Source of the DNA: Dolichospermum sp. LEGE 00240
GTDB lineage: Bacteria > Cyanobacteriota > Cyanobacteriia > Cyanobacteriales > Nostocaceae
Assembly: GCF_015207875.1 (NCBI RefSeq)
Contig: NZ_JADEVZ010000040.1
Span: forward strand, 1 to 43,895
Direction: 5' to 3'
DNA length: 43,895 nt
Under the pieces are notes generated by a model, which saw nothing but the letters and a program-made list of their open reading frames with translations, searched no databases and had not been told where the DNA came from. Positions 1-8,971 of this stretch are shown piece after piece (within the stretch, counting starts at the first letter, position 1; every line of letters starts with the position of its first letter). The translations under genes and the position numbers were made by a program.

Positions 1-58
1 TATAAGAGACGGGAAGTAGGGGGAGTAGGGGGAGTTGGGAAGAAAGAATTTTCCCAAT

Positions 59-114
59 GACAACGGACAACGGACAACGGACAACGGACAACGGACAACT
101 GACAACGGACAACT
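59..114. repeat. Heptameric short tandem repeat (GACAACK)
   Basis: Eight consecutive 7-bp units read GACAACG or GACAACT, just upstream of the psaX leader. Short tandemly repeated heptamers between genes are common in heterocystous cyanobacteria. No coding potential is apparent. Confidence 0.85.
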
Positions 115-207
115 GACCAACCTTACAAAAATATTTTTAAAGAATTTGCAAAATTGGCGCGTGAGTTTGCTATTTCTTAAAAAGTCACTAAATTAGGAGA
201 ACCGCTT

Positions 208-327
208 ATGACTGCTAAAGGCAAACCCGCTGCTAAACCTTCCTATGCTTTCCGGACTGGTTGGGCGTTGTTACTTTTGGCTATTAACTTTTTGGTAGCA
301 GCTTACTACTTCCACATCATTGAATAG
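208..327 (+). CDS. psaX: Photosystem I subunit PsaX
   Basis: A 39-residue protein with a short basic, Lys/Pro/Ala-rich N-terminus, then YAFRTGWALLLLAINF and a single membrane helix ending in AAYYFHIIE. This matches the small single-helix photosystem I subunit PsaX, known from Thermosynechococcus and some Nostocales, which sits at the periphery of PSI in the thylakoid membrane and helps hold chlorophyll and lipid. An AGGAGA ribosome site lies 7 bp before the ATG. The gene is often missed because of its size. It converges on the permease gene, whose stop is about 20 bp away. Recognition rests on the YAFRT...LLLAINFLVAAYYF signature recalled from the family. Confidence 0.9.
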   Translation: MTAKGKPAAKPSYAFRTGWALLLLAINFLVAAYYFHIIE

Positions 328-348
328 TTAGAAGTAGACTGGTGCTGT

Positions 349-1218
349 TTAAATCGTGCCTTTGAATAAACCTTTGGGGCGAATTAGCAGCACCAAAATC
401 ATGATTAAAAGGGCTACACCTTGCTTGTACTGTGAACCTAGCCAGGGGGTGCTAACTTCTTGGGCAATACCAATGATAAAGGCTGCGGCGATCGCTCCGT
501 AAGGATTGCCAATTCCCCCCAAAATCACTGAGGCAAACAAAGGTAAAATCAAAAACCAACCCATATTTGGACGCACTGCTGTAATTAGCCCATACATACT
601 CCCACCTAAAGAAGTGAATGTCCCAGCAATTACCCAAGTCCACAAGATTACTCTATCAACATTAATACCAGAGACCCTAGCTAAATCTAAATCATCAGCT
701 ACGGCCCGCATTGCCTTACCAATTTTCGTATTTTGCAGCAAGTAGTGTAGGGATAAAATCGCCAGAATCGCTAACCCCAATACCAATAATTGATTTTGCG
801 GTATTTTTAAAGTCCCCAATTCTAAGGCTGGAATCACGGGTAAATTATAATTTTGGTTTTTACCCCCCCAGAGAAAAATAATTCCATTGCGGAGAAATAA
901 AGCTAGACCGATAGAGATAATAATCAGTGTTGTCGAACTAGCACGGATAGACCGCATTTTTGACCAGAGCAATTTTTCTGCTAGTAACATTCCTCCCACA
1001 GTTCCCACAGTAGCCACAATCATGGATAACCAAATATTGAGACCCATAGCATTGACCATAAGAGTCAAATAAGCGCCTAATGTGAGAAAATCACCGTGAG
1101 CAAAATTAGACAACCGCAAAATCCCATAGGTTAAGGTTAGTCCTACTGCTGCTAAGGCGATAATGCTACCGACAGCAATACCATTGATAATTAATTGAGA
1201 AAATTGTGTAATGTCCAT
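349..1218 (-). CDS. natD: Branched-chain/neutral amino acid ABC transporter permease, LivH/NatD type
   Basis: A 289-residue polytopic inner-membrane protein of the LivH permease family. The N-terminus has GSIIALAAVGLTLTYGILRL followed by NFAHGDF, a hallmark of LivH proteins. The EAA-like loop sits near AMRAVADDLDLARVSGI (about residues 169-185), and the C-terminus ends in VLLIRPKGLFKG. Hydrophobic segments fill most of the length, about eight helices. In Anabaena the equivalent protein NatD works with NatA, B, C and E, which are encoded at scattered loci; no partner gene occurs here, which fits that arrangement. The symbol is by analogy; livH would be the generic name. Confidence 0.85.
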   Translation of the reverse strand: MDITQFSQLIINGIAVGSIIALAAVGLTLTYGILRLSNFAHGDFLTLGAYLTLMVNAMGLNIWLSMIVATVGTVGGMLLAEKLLWSKMRSIRASSTTLIIISIGLALFLRNGIIFLWGGKNQNYNLPVIPALELGTLKIPQNQLLVLGLAILAILSLHYLLQNTKIGKAMRAVADDLDLARVSGINVDRVILWTWVIAGTFTSLGGSMYGLITAVRPNMGWFLILPLFASVILGGIGNPYGAIAAAFIIGIAQEVSTPWLGSQYKQGVALLIMILVLLIRPKGLFKGTI

Positions 1219-1351
1219 AAATATGCAGTTGCGATGAAATTATTGTGAATTTTTGCAGTTGTTAAATAGATTGGCGTTGAAAATTGTCGCCATAGCAAGG
1301 CAAGAGGCAATCATATAATAGGCAAGAGTAAAGAAGTTTGCCGCGATTTTA

Positions 1352-1552
1352 GAACAAAATATTGATTTTATGTTATTATAAAAAAGTAGGTGTAGTCCAA
1401 TTAAATGCAGAAATGCAGCCTACAAAACAAAAAACAAATCTCAAAACCAAAGAACCGTGGGGCGCACGGTCTTAAAGCTCAGTTAATGTCCTCATAGAGG
1501 AGTCACTGAGAAGCCCACACTCACCTGAAAGGGAGTGTGTGGAGTACGTCAC
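1352..1552 (+). mobile_element. Relict IS200/IS605-like right end, copy A of a 201-bp inverted repeat
   Basis: This 201-bp block is repeated in inverted orientation at 5801-6001 with one mismatch (C here at 1490, T in the other copy). It ends in a hairpin, CCCACACTC-acctgaaag-GGAGTGTGTGG, followed by AGTACGTCAC. That layout resembles the 3' ends of cyanobacterial IS200/IS605 (TnpB-type) elements, where the terminal hairpin also forms the scaffold of the guide RNA. No transposase frame survives. The 3' boundary at GTCAC is shared by both copies and the flanks differ on both sides. Confidence 0.7.
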
Positions 1553-1573
1553 GATCTCCCTGAGGAACGCAAA

Positions 1574-1777
1574 TTTAATAACCTGCAATTCTGATTTAAT
1601 GTGGAATGGTGCGTTACGCTGTCGCTAACACACCCTACTTTTTTAATTTTGCACTTTATTTAATTCACATTCCTTTTTAATAACCTGCAATTCTGATTTA
1701 ATGTGGAATGGTGCGTTACGCTGTCGCTAACACACCCTACTTTTTTAATTTTGCACTTTATTTAATTCACATTCCTT
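1574..1777. repeat. 102-bp tandem direct duplication
   Basis: Two head-to-tail copies, 1574-1675 and 1676-1777, appear identical by eye. Each contains GTGCGTTACGCTGTCGCTAA and CACACCCTAC, words belonging to a widespread cyanobacterial intergenic repeat. Open frames across it are chance. Confidence 0.9.
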
Positions 1778-1837
1778 ACATTCAGGCCAGTTATCCAACA
1801 GAATCTTTCTTCCTTCTTCCTTCTTCTTTCTTCCTCC

Positions 1838-2014
1838 TGGGAATTACGAGAAACCCCAAAATATCGGCATATACCGATTATTGCTCAAACGGCTATGGCA
1901 ATGAAGGGCGATCGCGAAAGTTGTTTTGCGGCTGGTGTTAACGAGTATATTTCTAAGCCAATAGATTTAAAGCTTTTAGCCAGTCTGGTGGCTAAATATA
2001 GCAATTCTCAATGA
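1838..2014 (+). pseudogene. C-terminal fragment of a response regulator receiver domain
   Basis: One frame ending at the TGA at 2012-2014 encodes about 57 residues that include HIPIIAQTAMAMKGDRESC, then AAGVNEYISKPIDLKLLA. This is the beta4-alpha4-beta5-alpha5 end of a REC domain, with the T/S of the switch and the invariant Lys of the SKP motif. It resembles the receiver tails of hybrid histidine kinases. The N-terminal half with the phosphoacceptor Asp is missing, and the upstream DNA is low-complexity TTCC-rich sequence and repeats. The fragment is therefore a gene remnant, probably cut by repeat insertion. It contains a HIP1 site near 1908. Confidence 0.8.
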
Positions 2015-2027
2015 GTTATGAACAACA

Positions 2028-2060
2028 AGATCCCCGACTTCTTAAAGAAGTCGGGGATCT
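2028..2060. repeat. Perfect palindrome of the ATCCCCGACTTCTT repeat family
   Basis: Two 16-bp arms around a single A: AGATCCCCGACTTCTT and its exact complement. Relatives occur at 5690-5718, 41600-41661 (split arms) and 42650-42663 (one arm). No T-run follows, so a terminator role is less clear here than at 5690. Confidence 0.85.
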
Positions 2061-2219
2061 GACTTGAATGAGCGATCGCTTTCTCAACAACCATGAATCT
2101 TATATATATACCCCTATCATAATTCAAGATATAATTTTCTTCCCATAATATAGGGTAGGCAATTTTGCCCACCCCAGATTACTTTGCGCCTTTGCGCCTT
2201 TGCGTGAGACTATTTCAAA

Positions 2220-4190
2220 CTATGCACCTTCCCGTAACTTATCCAACACACTGCGATCTTCCAAAGTCGAAGTATCCCCCGCTATTTCCTGACCTGATGC
2301 CAAATTCCGCAACAAACGGCGCATAATCTTGCCAGAACGGGTTTTTGGCAAAGCATCAGTAAACCTGATTTCACCAGGACGAGCGATCGCCCCAATCTCA
2401 TTGGCAACGTGCTTCTTCAGTTCCTTACTCAACTCCTCACTGGCTTGATAAGTTCCCTCCAAAGTTACAAAAGCCACAACTTCCTCACCTTTCAAATCAT
2501 CCGGTTTACCCACAACAGCCGCCTCAGCTACCGCCGGATGAGACACCAGAGCCGATTCCACTTCCATCGTCCCTAAGCGGTGTCCAGACACATTCAGGAC
2601 ATCATCCACGCGCCCCATCACCCAGAAATAGCCGTCCTCATCTTTTCTCGCCCCATCGCCGGCAAAATACGTATAATTACCATCTTGGGGGGGAATATGT
2701 TCCCAATAGGTACGACGGAAACGATCAGGATCACCGTACACAGTCCGCATCATTCCCGGCCAAGGATGACGAATGGCTAAATAACCACCTTCGTTATCAG
2801 GGACAGAATTTCCATCTAAATCTACCACATCCGCAATAATACCAGGGAAGGGGAGAGTAGCTGAACCGGGCTTAGTGGCAATTGCCCCAGGTAGAGGTGT
2901 AATCATAATCCCACCAGTTTCCGTTTGCCACCAAGTATCCACAATGGGACAGCGTTCACCACCGATGATTTTGTGATACCACATCCAAGCTTCGGGGTTA
3001 ATGGGTTCACCCACACTTCCCAGTAATCGCAGAGAAGAAAGATTACGTTTGTTAGGATGGTGTTCACCCATTTTGATAAAGGCGCGAATTGCTGTTGGTG
3101 CGGTATAAAAAATATTAACGCCGTATTTCTCAATCACATCCCAAAAACATCCAGGATTAGAAGCACGGGGCGCACCTTCGTACATCAGAGTCGTTGCCCC
3201 GTTGGAAAGTGGTCCATAAACAATGTAGCTGTGTCCCGTAATCCAACCGACATCGGCAGTACACCAATATACATCTGTATCTTGGAGATCAAAAATCCAT
3301 TTGGTGGTGATATGGCTGTATAAGTTATAACCGCCTGTGGTATGGACTACCCCCTTCGGTTTGCCCGTACTACCGGAAGTGTAGAGAACAAACAGCATAT
3401 CTTCACTGTCCATCGGTTCAGCGGGACAATCAGCGGACACACCTTTTTGTAAATCGTGCCACCAATGATCACGCCCTGCCGCCATCTGTGTTGTTTGATT
3501 TGTGCGTTTGACAACTAACACATCTGTAATACTAGGAACGGCATTATTTTCTAAAGCTTTGTCTACCTGTTCTTTCAGGGGGACAATGGCATCCTTGCGC
3601 CAACCACCATCGGCTGTGATTACTAACTTGGCTTCGGCATCATTCAAGCGATCGCGCAAAGCTTCAGCACTAAAACCACCGAAAACAACACTGTGAGGTG
3701 CGCCAATTCTCGCACAGGCTAACATAGCAATGGCAGCTTCGGGAATCATCGGCATATAAATACCAATGCGATCGCCTTTTTTTGCCCCCAACTGCTTTAA
3801 TACATTCGCAAACTGGCAGACTTCCCGATGCAATTGAGCATAAGTCAGCGTCCGTGAATCTCCCGGTTCACCTTCCCAAATCAACGCCGCCTTATTTTTC
3901 CGCCAAGTAGTGAGATGTCTGTCAAGACAGTTGTAAGAAATATTTATCTTCCCATTCACAAACCACTTGGCAAACGGCGGCTGCCAATCTAGCACCGTAT
4001 CCCATTTTTGAAACCAATGCAACTCAGTTTCTGCCAAATCTGCCCAAAATTGCTGAGGATCGGCTTTGGCTTGATCATAAAGACGCTGATAATCTGCTAA
4101 ACTTTTGATCTGGGCATTTTCTGAAAAATCACTGGTAGGCGGAAATAGCCGCTTTTCCTGTAAAATAGACTCTATAGTTGGTTGAGACAT
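2220..4190 (-). CDS. acsA: Acetyl-CoA synthetase, AMP-forming
   Basis: Cytosolic enzyme that activates acetate with ATP and CoA to acetyl-CoA, AMP and PPi. The protein has the ANL-superfamily motifs in order: [20 protein letters not shown] (P-loop), [28 protein letters not shown] with the hinge Asp, and the C-terminal [11 protein letters not shown] whose Lys is the catalytic, regulated (acetylatable) residue. I choose the second in-frame ATG (MSQPTIES, 656 residues), since Acs proteins are about 650 long; an upstream ATG at 4208 would add six residues. It is transcribed alone. The sequence shows no missing residue or frameshift. Confidence 0.95.
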   Translation of the reverse strand: MSQPTIESILQEKRLFPPTSDFSENAQIKSLADYQRLYDQAKADPQQFWADLAETELHWFQKWDTVLDWQPPFAKWFVNGKINISYNCLDRHLTTWRKNKAALIWEGEPGDSRTLTYAQLHREVCQFANVLKQLGAKKGDRIGIYMPMIPEAAIAMLACARIGAPHSVVFGGFSAEALRDRLNDAEAKLVITADGGWRKDAIVPLKEQVDKALENNAVPSITDVLVVKRTNQTTQMAAGRDHWWHDLQKGVSADCPAEPMDSEDMLFVLYTSGSTGKPKGVVHTTGGYNLYSHITTKWIFDLQDTDVYWCTADVGWITGHSYIVYGPLSNGATTLMYEGAPRASNPGCFWDVIEKYGVNIFYTAPTAIRAFIKMGEHHPNKRNLSSLRLLGSVGEPINPEAWMWYHKIIGGERCPIVDTWWQTETGGIMITPLPGAIATKPGSATLPFPGIIADVVDLDGNSVPDNEGGYLAIRHPWPGMMRTVYGDPDRFRRTYWEHIPPQDGNYTYFAGDGARKDEDGYFWVMGRVDDVLNVSGHRLGTMEVESALVSHPAVAEAAVVGKPDDLKGEEVVAFVTLEGTYQASEELSKELKKHVANEIGAIARPGEIRFTDALPKTRSGKIMRRLLRNLASGQEIAGDTSTLEDRSVLDKLREGA

Positions 4191-4461
4191 AATGATGGAT
4201 GCAAACAATATTGTGACTGAAAACTATTTTTAACGAAGTTGTACCCAAAAACTTGAGATCTTCATCAGGTTGCGTTAAGTGTAAAGATTATTTACTGAGA
4301 TGGTAATCCAGTCCTCCTCCAATACGACAATTAATTAACGCTGAATTAGTTCAGTCCGCCGTAACATAAAATAATGATAATGTTTTTAACAACCTTATTT
4401 ACCGATTTAGTAGGATATAAATTCTCAGATGTCATGTTAGTATTTTACAATAGGGTATAGT

Positions 4462-5154
4462 TTGGAAGCCAAGGAAATTAAAGACAAACTCAACTTATTA
4501 ATCGAGCAAGCCGCTGAAATAGATCCAAATCTCACCACAAAATTAAGAGATATCAACCGTTGGATTAAACACATCAAGCTTGGTTCACTGATATCCAAAC
4601 CTATCGTCGTTGCCTTTTTATTAGAAGTAATTACGGATTCTAAGGTTTGGTTAGCAATTAAGTCTTTACCTTCAGAAGAAGATAAAAGATTACAGTTTGA
4701 ACAAATGACCGCCAATGAAAGGTATTGGTACGGTTATCTGTTCCCTAAATGGATTAATGCCACAGACACCAAATTTTATATTTGGAAGAAAAAAATGATG
4801 GCGGGGGAGTTTAATCAAGCTGATAGTGATATCATTAAATATATAGCTCAGGATGTTGTTCATCGGGAAGGTAGTTTTTGGCGGCGTTATATAGCTGACC
4901 TTTCTATGGCGACAGACCTGATTGTTAGCAATCATCAAAATAAACCACTCTGTATTCAAGTTACCAGTGTCAGTGAAGAATTTCATAACACCAAGTATCA
5001 AAAGTGGCAAAATTCACTGCAATTGTGGGAAATAGAAAGAGGCTTATTCTTAAGTTACAACCCCCAAGACAATGATTTTATCCATCAGTTAGTCAATGTT
5101 GCCCTGTATAACAGTGATCATCTTGCGGAGGGAAAGTATATGAATTTTTCCTGA
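4462..5154 (+). CDS. Hypothetical protein, possible PD-(D/E)XK nuclease-like fold
   Basis: I do not recognise this 230-residue gene. The first third is a helical, charged region. The C-terminal half contains SFWRRYIADLSMATDLIVSN, then NKPLCIQVTSVSEEF. The order Asp-Leu-Ile-Val, loop, Ile-Gln-Val-Thr resembles the D...(E/Q)xK core of PD-(D/E)XK nucleases, but the Lys is replaced and this is a weak inference. The only start in frame before the upstream stop is a TTG, with AGGG about 6 bp before it, so the start is uncertain. The 150-residue gene follows 66 bp downstream on the same strand and may be co-transcribed. No signal peptide or membrane segment is seen. Confidence 0.65.
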   Translation: MEAKEIKDKLNLLIEQAAEIDPNLTTKLRDINRWIKHIKLGSLISKPIVVAFLLEVITDSKVWLAIKSLPSEEDKRLQFEQMTANERYWYGYLFPKWINATDTKFYIWKKKMMAGEFNQADSDIIKYIAQDVVHREGSFWRRYIADLSMATDLIVSNHQNKPLCIQVTSVSEEFHNTKYQKWQNSLQLWEIERGLFLSYNPQDNDFIHQLVNVALYNSDHLAEGKYMNFS

Positions 5155-5220
5155 TTCCCGAATGTTGAAATCGAAATCTGTGTCCTAGCTAACATCATTA
5201 ATCCGCTGAAAACACCATTT

Positions 5221-5673
5221 ATGGTTAACCAACAACAGACTAATAATAGCGCTCAACTCGAAAACCTGACAGAAGCGTTAGCAGCAGCCCGGAATATGCA
5301 GCAAGATTGGTTAAATTATGGACTAAATTTTGTTCATATTTATGTAGAAGATGTGGAAGGTGATTGGCTAGAAACTTGGGGTGATGATGAAATATCCAAT
5401 CCTTTATTTGATGCAATTAAAGACTTTTTAGTTAGCGATGATGATGTCGCCATCAAAATTAGAAAATATGTGGGAGACACATCCTTGTTCGATTTAGCCG
5501 TAGATTTAGAAGAATGTTTAAGAATTTCTAGGGAAAATGAGAAAATATCGGCTGTAAAAGATATATTAGCAAGTGATATTGATATTGATGATCTAGAATT
5601 ATTGGATTTAGCTAATAATTTTGTAGATAAGTGTTGTCAAAAGAATTTAGAAACGAGAATTGTGGAAGTATAG
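5221..5673 (+). CDS. Hypothetical acidic protein
   Basis: Not recognised. The protein is 150 residues and strongly acidic, rich in Asp/Glu/Leu, e.g. DILASDIDIDDLELLDLANN, with a Trp-containing region (residues 25-60: QQDWLNYG, EGDWLETWGDDE). Predicted mostly helical; no signal peptide or membrane segment. It lies 66 bp after the gene at 4462 on the same strand and is followed 16 bp later by a strong hairpin with a T-run, so the two genes probably form one transcription unit ending there. The acidity could suit a DNA-mimic or a partner of the upstream putative nuclease, which is speculation. Confidence 0.65.
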   Translation: MVNQQQTNNSAQLENLTEALAAARNMQQDWLNYGLNFVHIYVEDVEGDWLETWGDDEISNPLFDAIKDFLVSDDDVAIKIRKYVGDTSLFDLAVDLEECLRISRENEKISAVKDILASDIDIDDLELLDLANNFVDKCCQKNLETRIVEV

Positions 5674-5689
5674 TTTTGGAGAGTTTCAT

Positions 5690-5728
5690 ATCCCCGACTT
5701 CTTTAAGAAGTCGGGGATCTTGTTTTTT
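5690..5728 (+). terminator. Rho-independent-type terminator from a palindromic repeat
   Basis: Perfect 14-bp arms (ATCCCCGACTTCTT and complement) around one T, followed within 5 bp by a run of six T. It sits 16 bp after the stop at 5673. It belongs to the same repeat family as 2028-2060, here apparently used as a terminator. Confidence 0.75.
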
Positions 5729-5800
5729 ACCATTCATTTAATGCTGGTAAACTATTAACTATTCTCATAGTTTCTAAACTGACTCTCACTATCCTTTTGA

Positions 5801-6125
5801 GTGACGTACTCCACACACTCCCTTTCAGGTGAGTGTGGGCTTCTCAGTGACTCCTCTATGAGAACATTAACTGAGCTTTAAGACCGTGCGCCCCACGGTT
5901 CTTTGGTTTTGAGATTTGTTTTTTGTTTTGTAGGCTGCATTTCTGCATTTAATTGGACTACACCTACTTTTTTATAATAACATAAAATCAATATTTTGTT
6001 CGTTTCGTCGCTGTAGCCTTCTTTGTTTTCGCTACGCTCAAATACAATTTGGGCTACGCAACTCAACTCACGCGCCATTCATCCCACGCTCCTAAGAGTG
6101 AGACGTGGGGCTTCTGTCGGTTAAG
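5801..6125 (-). mobile_element. Relict IS200/IS605-like element, copy B with both hairpin ends
   Basis: On the minus strand the block starts near a hairpin at 6083-6109 (CCCACG...CGTGGG, next to GGGGCTTCT). It then runs through a 66-codon open frame without transposase motifs and ends in the same terminal hairpin and GTCAC end as copy A. The inner 201 bp (5801-6001) are the inverted partner of 1352-1552. The short size (about 325 bp), two subterminal hairpins and no transposase fit a non-autonomous, palindrome-associated derivative of an IS200/IS605 element. Confidence 0.65.
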
Positions 6126-6160
6126 CTAAATCCACTATATAACGGGGATTTTCTGACCAA

Positions 6161-6740
6161 TTATCCTGATTCAGACAAAAAATTGCATCCTGTAAATCCT
6201 ATAATCCTGGTTATCCTGATTTAGACAATATCATAACTACACTTACCTATAGTTGTAAAGTCTCGACTAGGTTATGTTATATTAAGTTTTTTTATTATCT
6301 TAATAAAAATAATTTCATTTAAGTTAATATTCGTTGATGAACTTGTCAGAATCAGGATATCTCAGGATTTAAGGATTAACAGGATGTTATTGATCAATTT
6401 TCTGTTGATATCAAAGTTGAAAGAGATTAAATCGGCGTTGCTGAAACCAAGTATGAATTTAGATGTAGAGACGTTACATGGAACGTCTCTACAAGGGTTT
6501 GGAGATCATCAAAAATAATTTTCATACCTCAAATCAGCAACGCCATTAAATCATTATTTAATCTATGTTTATAGCGGTATGCAGTTGAATGAGATACAAA
6601 CTGAAACTTAAAAATCATACAGGATAAGACTTTCCCTCCTGCCTTCTGCCCTCTGCCTCCTGCCTCCTGCTATATCATCTTTTCCTCAACAAAATAAATC
6701 ATCCTGTAAATCCTGTAATCCTGGTTATCCTGATTCAGAC
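6161..6740. repeat. Intergenic region with dispersed TCCTGATTCAGACAA-type repeats
   Basis: This spacer has no gene that I can support. It carries the words ATCCTGTAAATCCT, AATCCTGGTTATCCTGATT and CAGACAA at 6161-6226 and again at 6697-6740, with an inverted version (GTCAGAATCAGGATATC and on) at about 6346-6385. These are dispersed intergenic repeats of cyanobacteria. A MITE is inserted in the middle, at 6435-6545. Confidence 0.75.
6435..6545. mobile_element. MITE with 11-bp inverted ends and 8-bp target duplication
   Basis: A 111-bp element with perfect terminal inverted repeats GGCGTTGCTGA (6435-6445) and TCAGCAACGCC (6535-6545). The similarity continues inward through a (G/A)GTATGAA word. 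It is flanked by exact 8-bp direct repeats ATTAAATC (6427-6434 and 6546-6553), the expected target duplication. The core holds a second palindrome, 6466-6493, with 11-bp arms GTAGAGACGTT. No coding capacity. Confidence 0.85.
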
Positions 6741-6758
6741 AATTATTAATTATTTCGC

Positions 6759-7409
6759 CTATTTCCTTCTTTCCTGTAACTTGCGATAAACTGCCTTTAA
6801 ATCAACCTGATGATGTGCTAAAGCTACAAGAGTATGATAAAATAAGTCTGCCACTTCACCAGCGATCGCATCGGCATCATCATCTTTACAGGCCATGACT
6901 ACCTCGGCGCTTTCCTCACCAATCTTTTTCAATATCTTATTATCACCACCAGCCAATAATTTACAGGTATAGGAATCTTCATTAGGATGATCACGGCGAT
7001 CGCAGATGACCGCAAACAACTGTGATAAACTATCCCCAGGTGGTGCTGTCACCGTGCCATCAACTTGATGAAAACAACTGCGTTCCCCCGTATGACAAGC
7101 AATATCACCCAATTGCTCCACCCCTATCAAAAGAGCATCACTATCACAGTCATAACGAATAGTTTGTACCTTCTGAATATGCCCAGAAGTAGCGCCCTTA
7201 TGCCAAAATTCCTGCCGAGAACGACTCCAAAACCAAGTTTCCCCGGTATCCAAAGTCTTTTGTAACGATTCCTGATTCATCCAAGCCATCATCAGCACCG
7301 TACCATCTAAATAATCTTGGACAATTGCCGGCACTAAACCCAAGTCATCGTAGCGAATGTTTTCCACAGGGACAGCAGATTGGAAAGATAGCAGTTGGGA
7401 AGAAGACAT
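6759..7409 (-). CDS. hisIE: Bifunctional phosphoribosyl-AMP cyclohydrolase / phosphoribosyl-ATP pyrophosphatase
   Basis: Catalyses steps 2 and 3 of histidine synthesis in the cytosol. The HisI half (about 1-125) shows [27 protein letters not shown] and the metal-binding set CDSDALL and CHTGERSCF. The HisE half (about 128-216) shows [20 protein letters not shown], then [10 protein letters not shown] and [13 protein letters not shown], the MazG-like Mg-binding helices. Length (216) is normal for the fused protein. It is monocistronic and divergent from hemL, with about 137 bp between the starts for both promoters. Confidence 0.95.
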   Translation of the reverse strand: MSSSQLLSFQSAVPVENIRYDDLGLVPAIVQDYLDGTVLMMAWMNQESLQKTLDTGETWFWSRSRQEFWHKGATSGHIQKVQTIRYDCDSDALLIGVEQLGDIACHTGERSCFHQVDGTVTAPPGDSLSQLFAVICDRRDHPNEDSYTCKLLAGGDNKILKKIGEESAEVVMACKDDDADAIAGEVADLFYHTLVALAHHQVDLKAVYRKLQERRK

Positions 7410-7546
7410 ACCAGTTAATTTACAATAATTATTTGACTCAAGATACCATTTTCAGCTAATCCTATACCAGAGAAATTCACAAGTAACTTTTCACCCTATT
7501 CTAAGATAGAAGCTCAATTTTAATCACCACTTAATAGGAGATACCC

Positions 7547-8845
7547 TTGGTCAATACCTCAATTAAAACCACCAAATCACAAGAAATCTTTGCTGCTGCT
7601 CAAAACCTCATGCCCGGAGGAGTCAGTTCTCCCGTTCGCGCTTTTAAATCCGTCGGGGGACAACCCATCGTATTTGATCATGTCAATGGCGCTTATATTT
7701 GGGACGTAGACGGCAACAAATACATTGACTATGTTGGTACTTGGGGCCCAGCTATTTGTGGTCATGCTCATCCAGAAGTAATATCTGCACTACACACAGC
7801 CCTAGATAAAGGCACAAGTTTTGGCGCTCCCTGCACCCTCGAAAACGTTTTAGCCGAAATGGTCATTGATGCTGTTCCTAGCGTCGAAATGGTCAGATTC
7901 GTCAACTCTGGAACAGAAGCTTGTATGGCGGTATTACGCCTGATGCGAGCCTTTACAAATCGAGAAAAAGTCATCAAATTTGAAGGCTGCTATCACGGAC
8001 ACGCTGATATGTTCTTGGTCAAAGCTGGTTCTGGTGTTGCTACCTTGGGCTTACCCGACTCCCCAGGAGTCCCCAAATCCGTCACCGCCAATACCTTAAC
8101 TGCGCCTTTCAATGATTTGGAAGCCGTAAAAGCCCTATTTGAACAAAACCCCCAGGAAATCGCCGGTGTGATTCTTGAACCGGTAGTTGGTAACGCTGGC
8201 TTTATTACCCCTGATGCTGGTTTCCTAGAAGGACTACGGGAACTTACCCAAGAACACGGCGCATTATTAGTATTTGATGAAGTGATGACGGGCTTCCGTA
8301 TTGCCTACGGTGGCGCACAAGCCAAATTTGGTGTTACCCCCGACTTAACTACAATGGGTAAAGTCATTGGTGGTGGTTTACCAGTCGGTGCTTATGGTGG
8401 TCGTCGTGAGATTATGTCAATGGTTGCCCCCGCAGGTCCTGTTTATCAAGCTGGAACACTTTCTGGTAATCCTTTAGCCATGACAGCGGGAATTAAAACC
8501 CTGGAACTCCTCAGCAAACCCGGTACTTATGAGTATTTAGAAAAAATTACTAAACAGTTAACTGATGGATTGCTAAAAATCTGCTCAGATACAGGTCATG
8601 CTGCCTGTGGTGGTCATATTAGTGCCATGTTTGGGCTATTTTTCACCTCAGGGCCTGTGCATAACTATGAAGATGCCAAAAAGGCGGATACAGGCAAATT
8701 TGGTCGTTTCCATCGCGGAATGTTAGAACATGGTATTTACCTAGCCCCATCTCAATTTGAAGCTGGTTTTACTTCTTTAGCACATACTTCCGAAGATATT
8801 GAACAGACATTAGCTGCTGCTAAAGAGGTGCTGTCTAGTCTGTAA
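7547..8845 (+). CDS. hemL: Glutamate-1-semialdehyde 2,1-aminomutase
   Basis: PLP enzyme that converts glutamate-1-semialdehyde to 5-aminolevulinate, the first committed tetrapyrrole precursor, needed for chlorophyll, heme and phycobilins. Motifs: [11 protein letters not shown] at the N-terminus, [51 protein letters not shown] (PLP Asp), and [18 protein letters not shown] with the Schiff-base Lys. Length 432 is typical. The start is a TTG preceded by AGGAG at 6 bp, and the protein begins [14 protein letters not shown]; no nearby ATG fits the conserved N-terminus. A heptamer repeat follows the stop. Confidence 0.95.
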   Translation: MVNTSIKTTKSQEIFAAAQNLMPGGVSSPVRAFKSVGGQPIVFDHVNGAYIWDVDGNKYIDYVGTWGPAICGHAHPEVISALHTALDKGTSFGAPCTLENVLAEMVIDAVPSVEMVRFVNSGTEACMAVLRLMRAFTNREKVIKFEGCYHGHADMFLVKAGSGVATLGLPDSPGVPKSVTANTLTAPFNDLEAVKALFEQNPQEIAGVILEPVVGNAGFITPDAGFLEGLRELTQEHGALLVFDEVMTGFRIAYGGAQAKFGVTPDLTTMGKVIGGGLPVGAYGGRREIMSMVAPAGPVYQAGTLSGNPLAMTAGIKTLELLSKPGTYEYLEKITKQLTDGLLKICSDTGHAACGGHISAMFGLFFTSGPVHNYEDAKKADTGKFGRFHRGMLEHGIYLAPSQFEAGFTSLAHTSEDIEQTLAAAKEVLSSL

Positions 8846-8847
8846 AT

Positions 8848-8875
8848 AGGTAATGGGTAATGGGTAATGGGTAAT
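8848..8875. repeat. Heptameric short tandem repeat (GGGTAAT)
   Basis: Four 7-bp units (the first AGGTAAT) directly after the hemL stop codon. Confidence 0.8.
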
Positions 8876-8971
8876 AAATTCCTTGTTTCCTGTTGTCTAT
8901 TACCCTCCATAATGTAATAAGAGCATCATTCATTATTCCCCTGAAGCTGTTACGCAGCGAGTTTACATTGC

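Noticed and set aside
1708-1941. 77-codon open frame over the 102-bp duplication
   Set aside because: Composed of repeat DNA and TTCC-rich low complexity; the coding signal here is the REC fragment in another frame.
5878-6078. 66-codon open frame inside the relict IS200/IS605-like element
   Set aside because: No transposase or known motif; half of it lies in the inverted repeat shared with 1352-1552, where the same frame is truncated.
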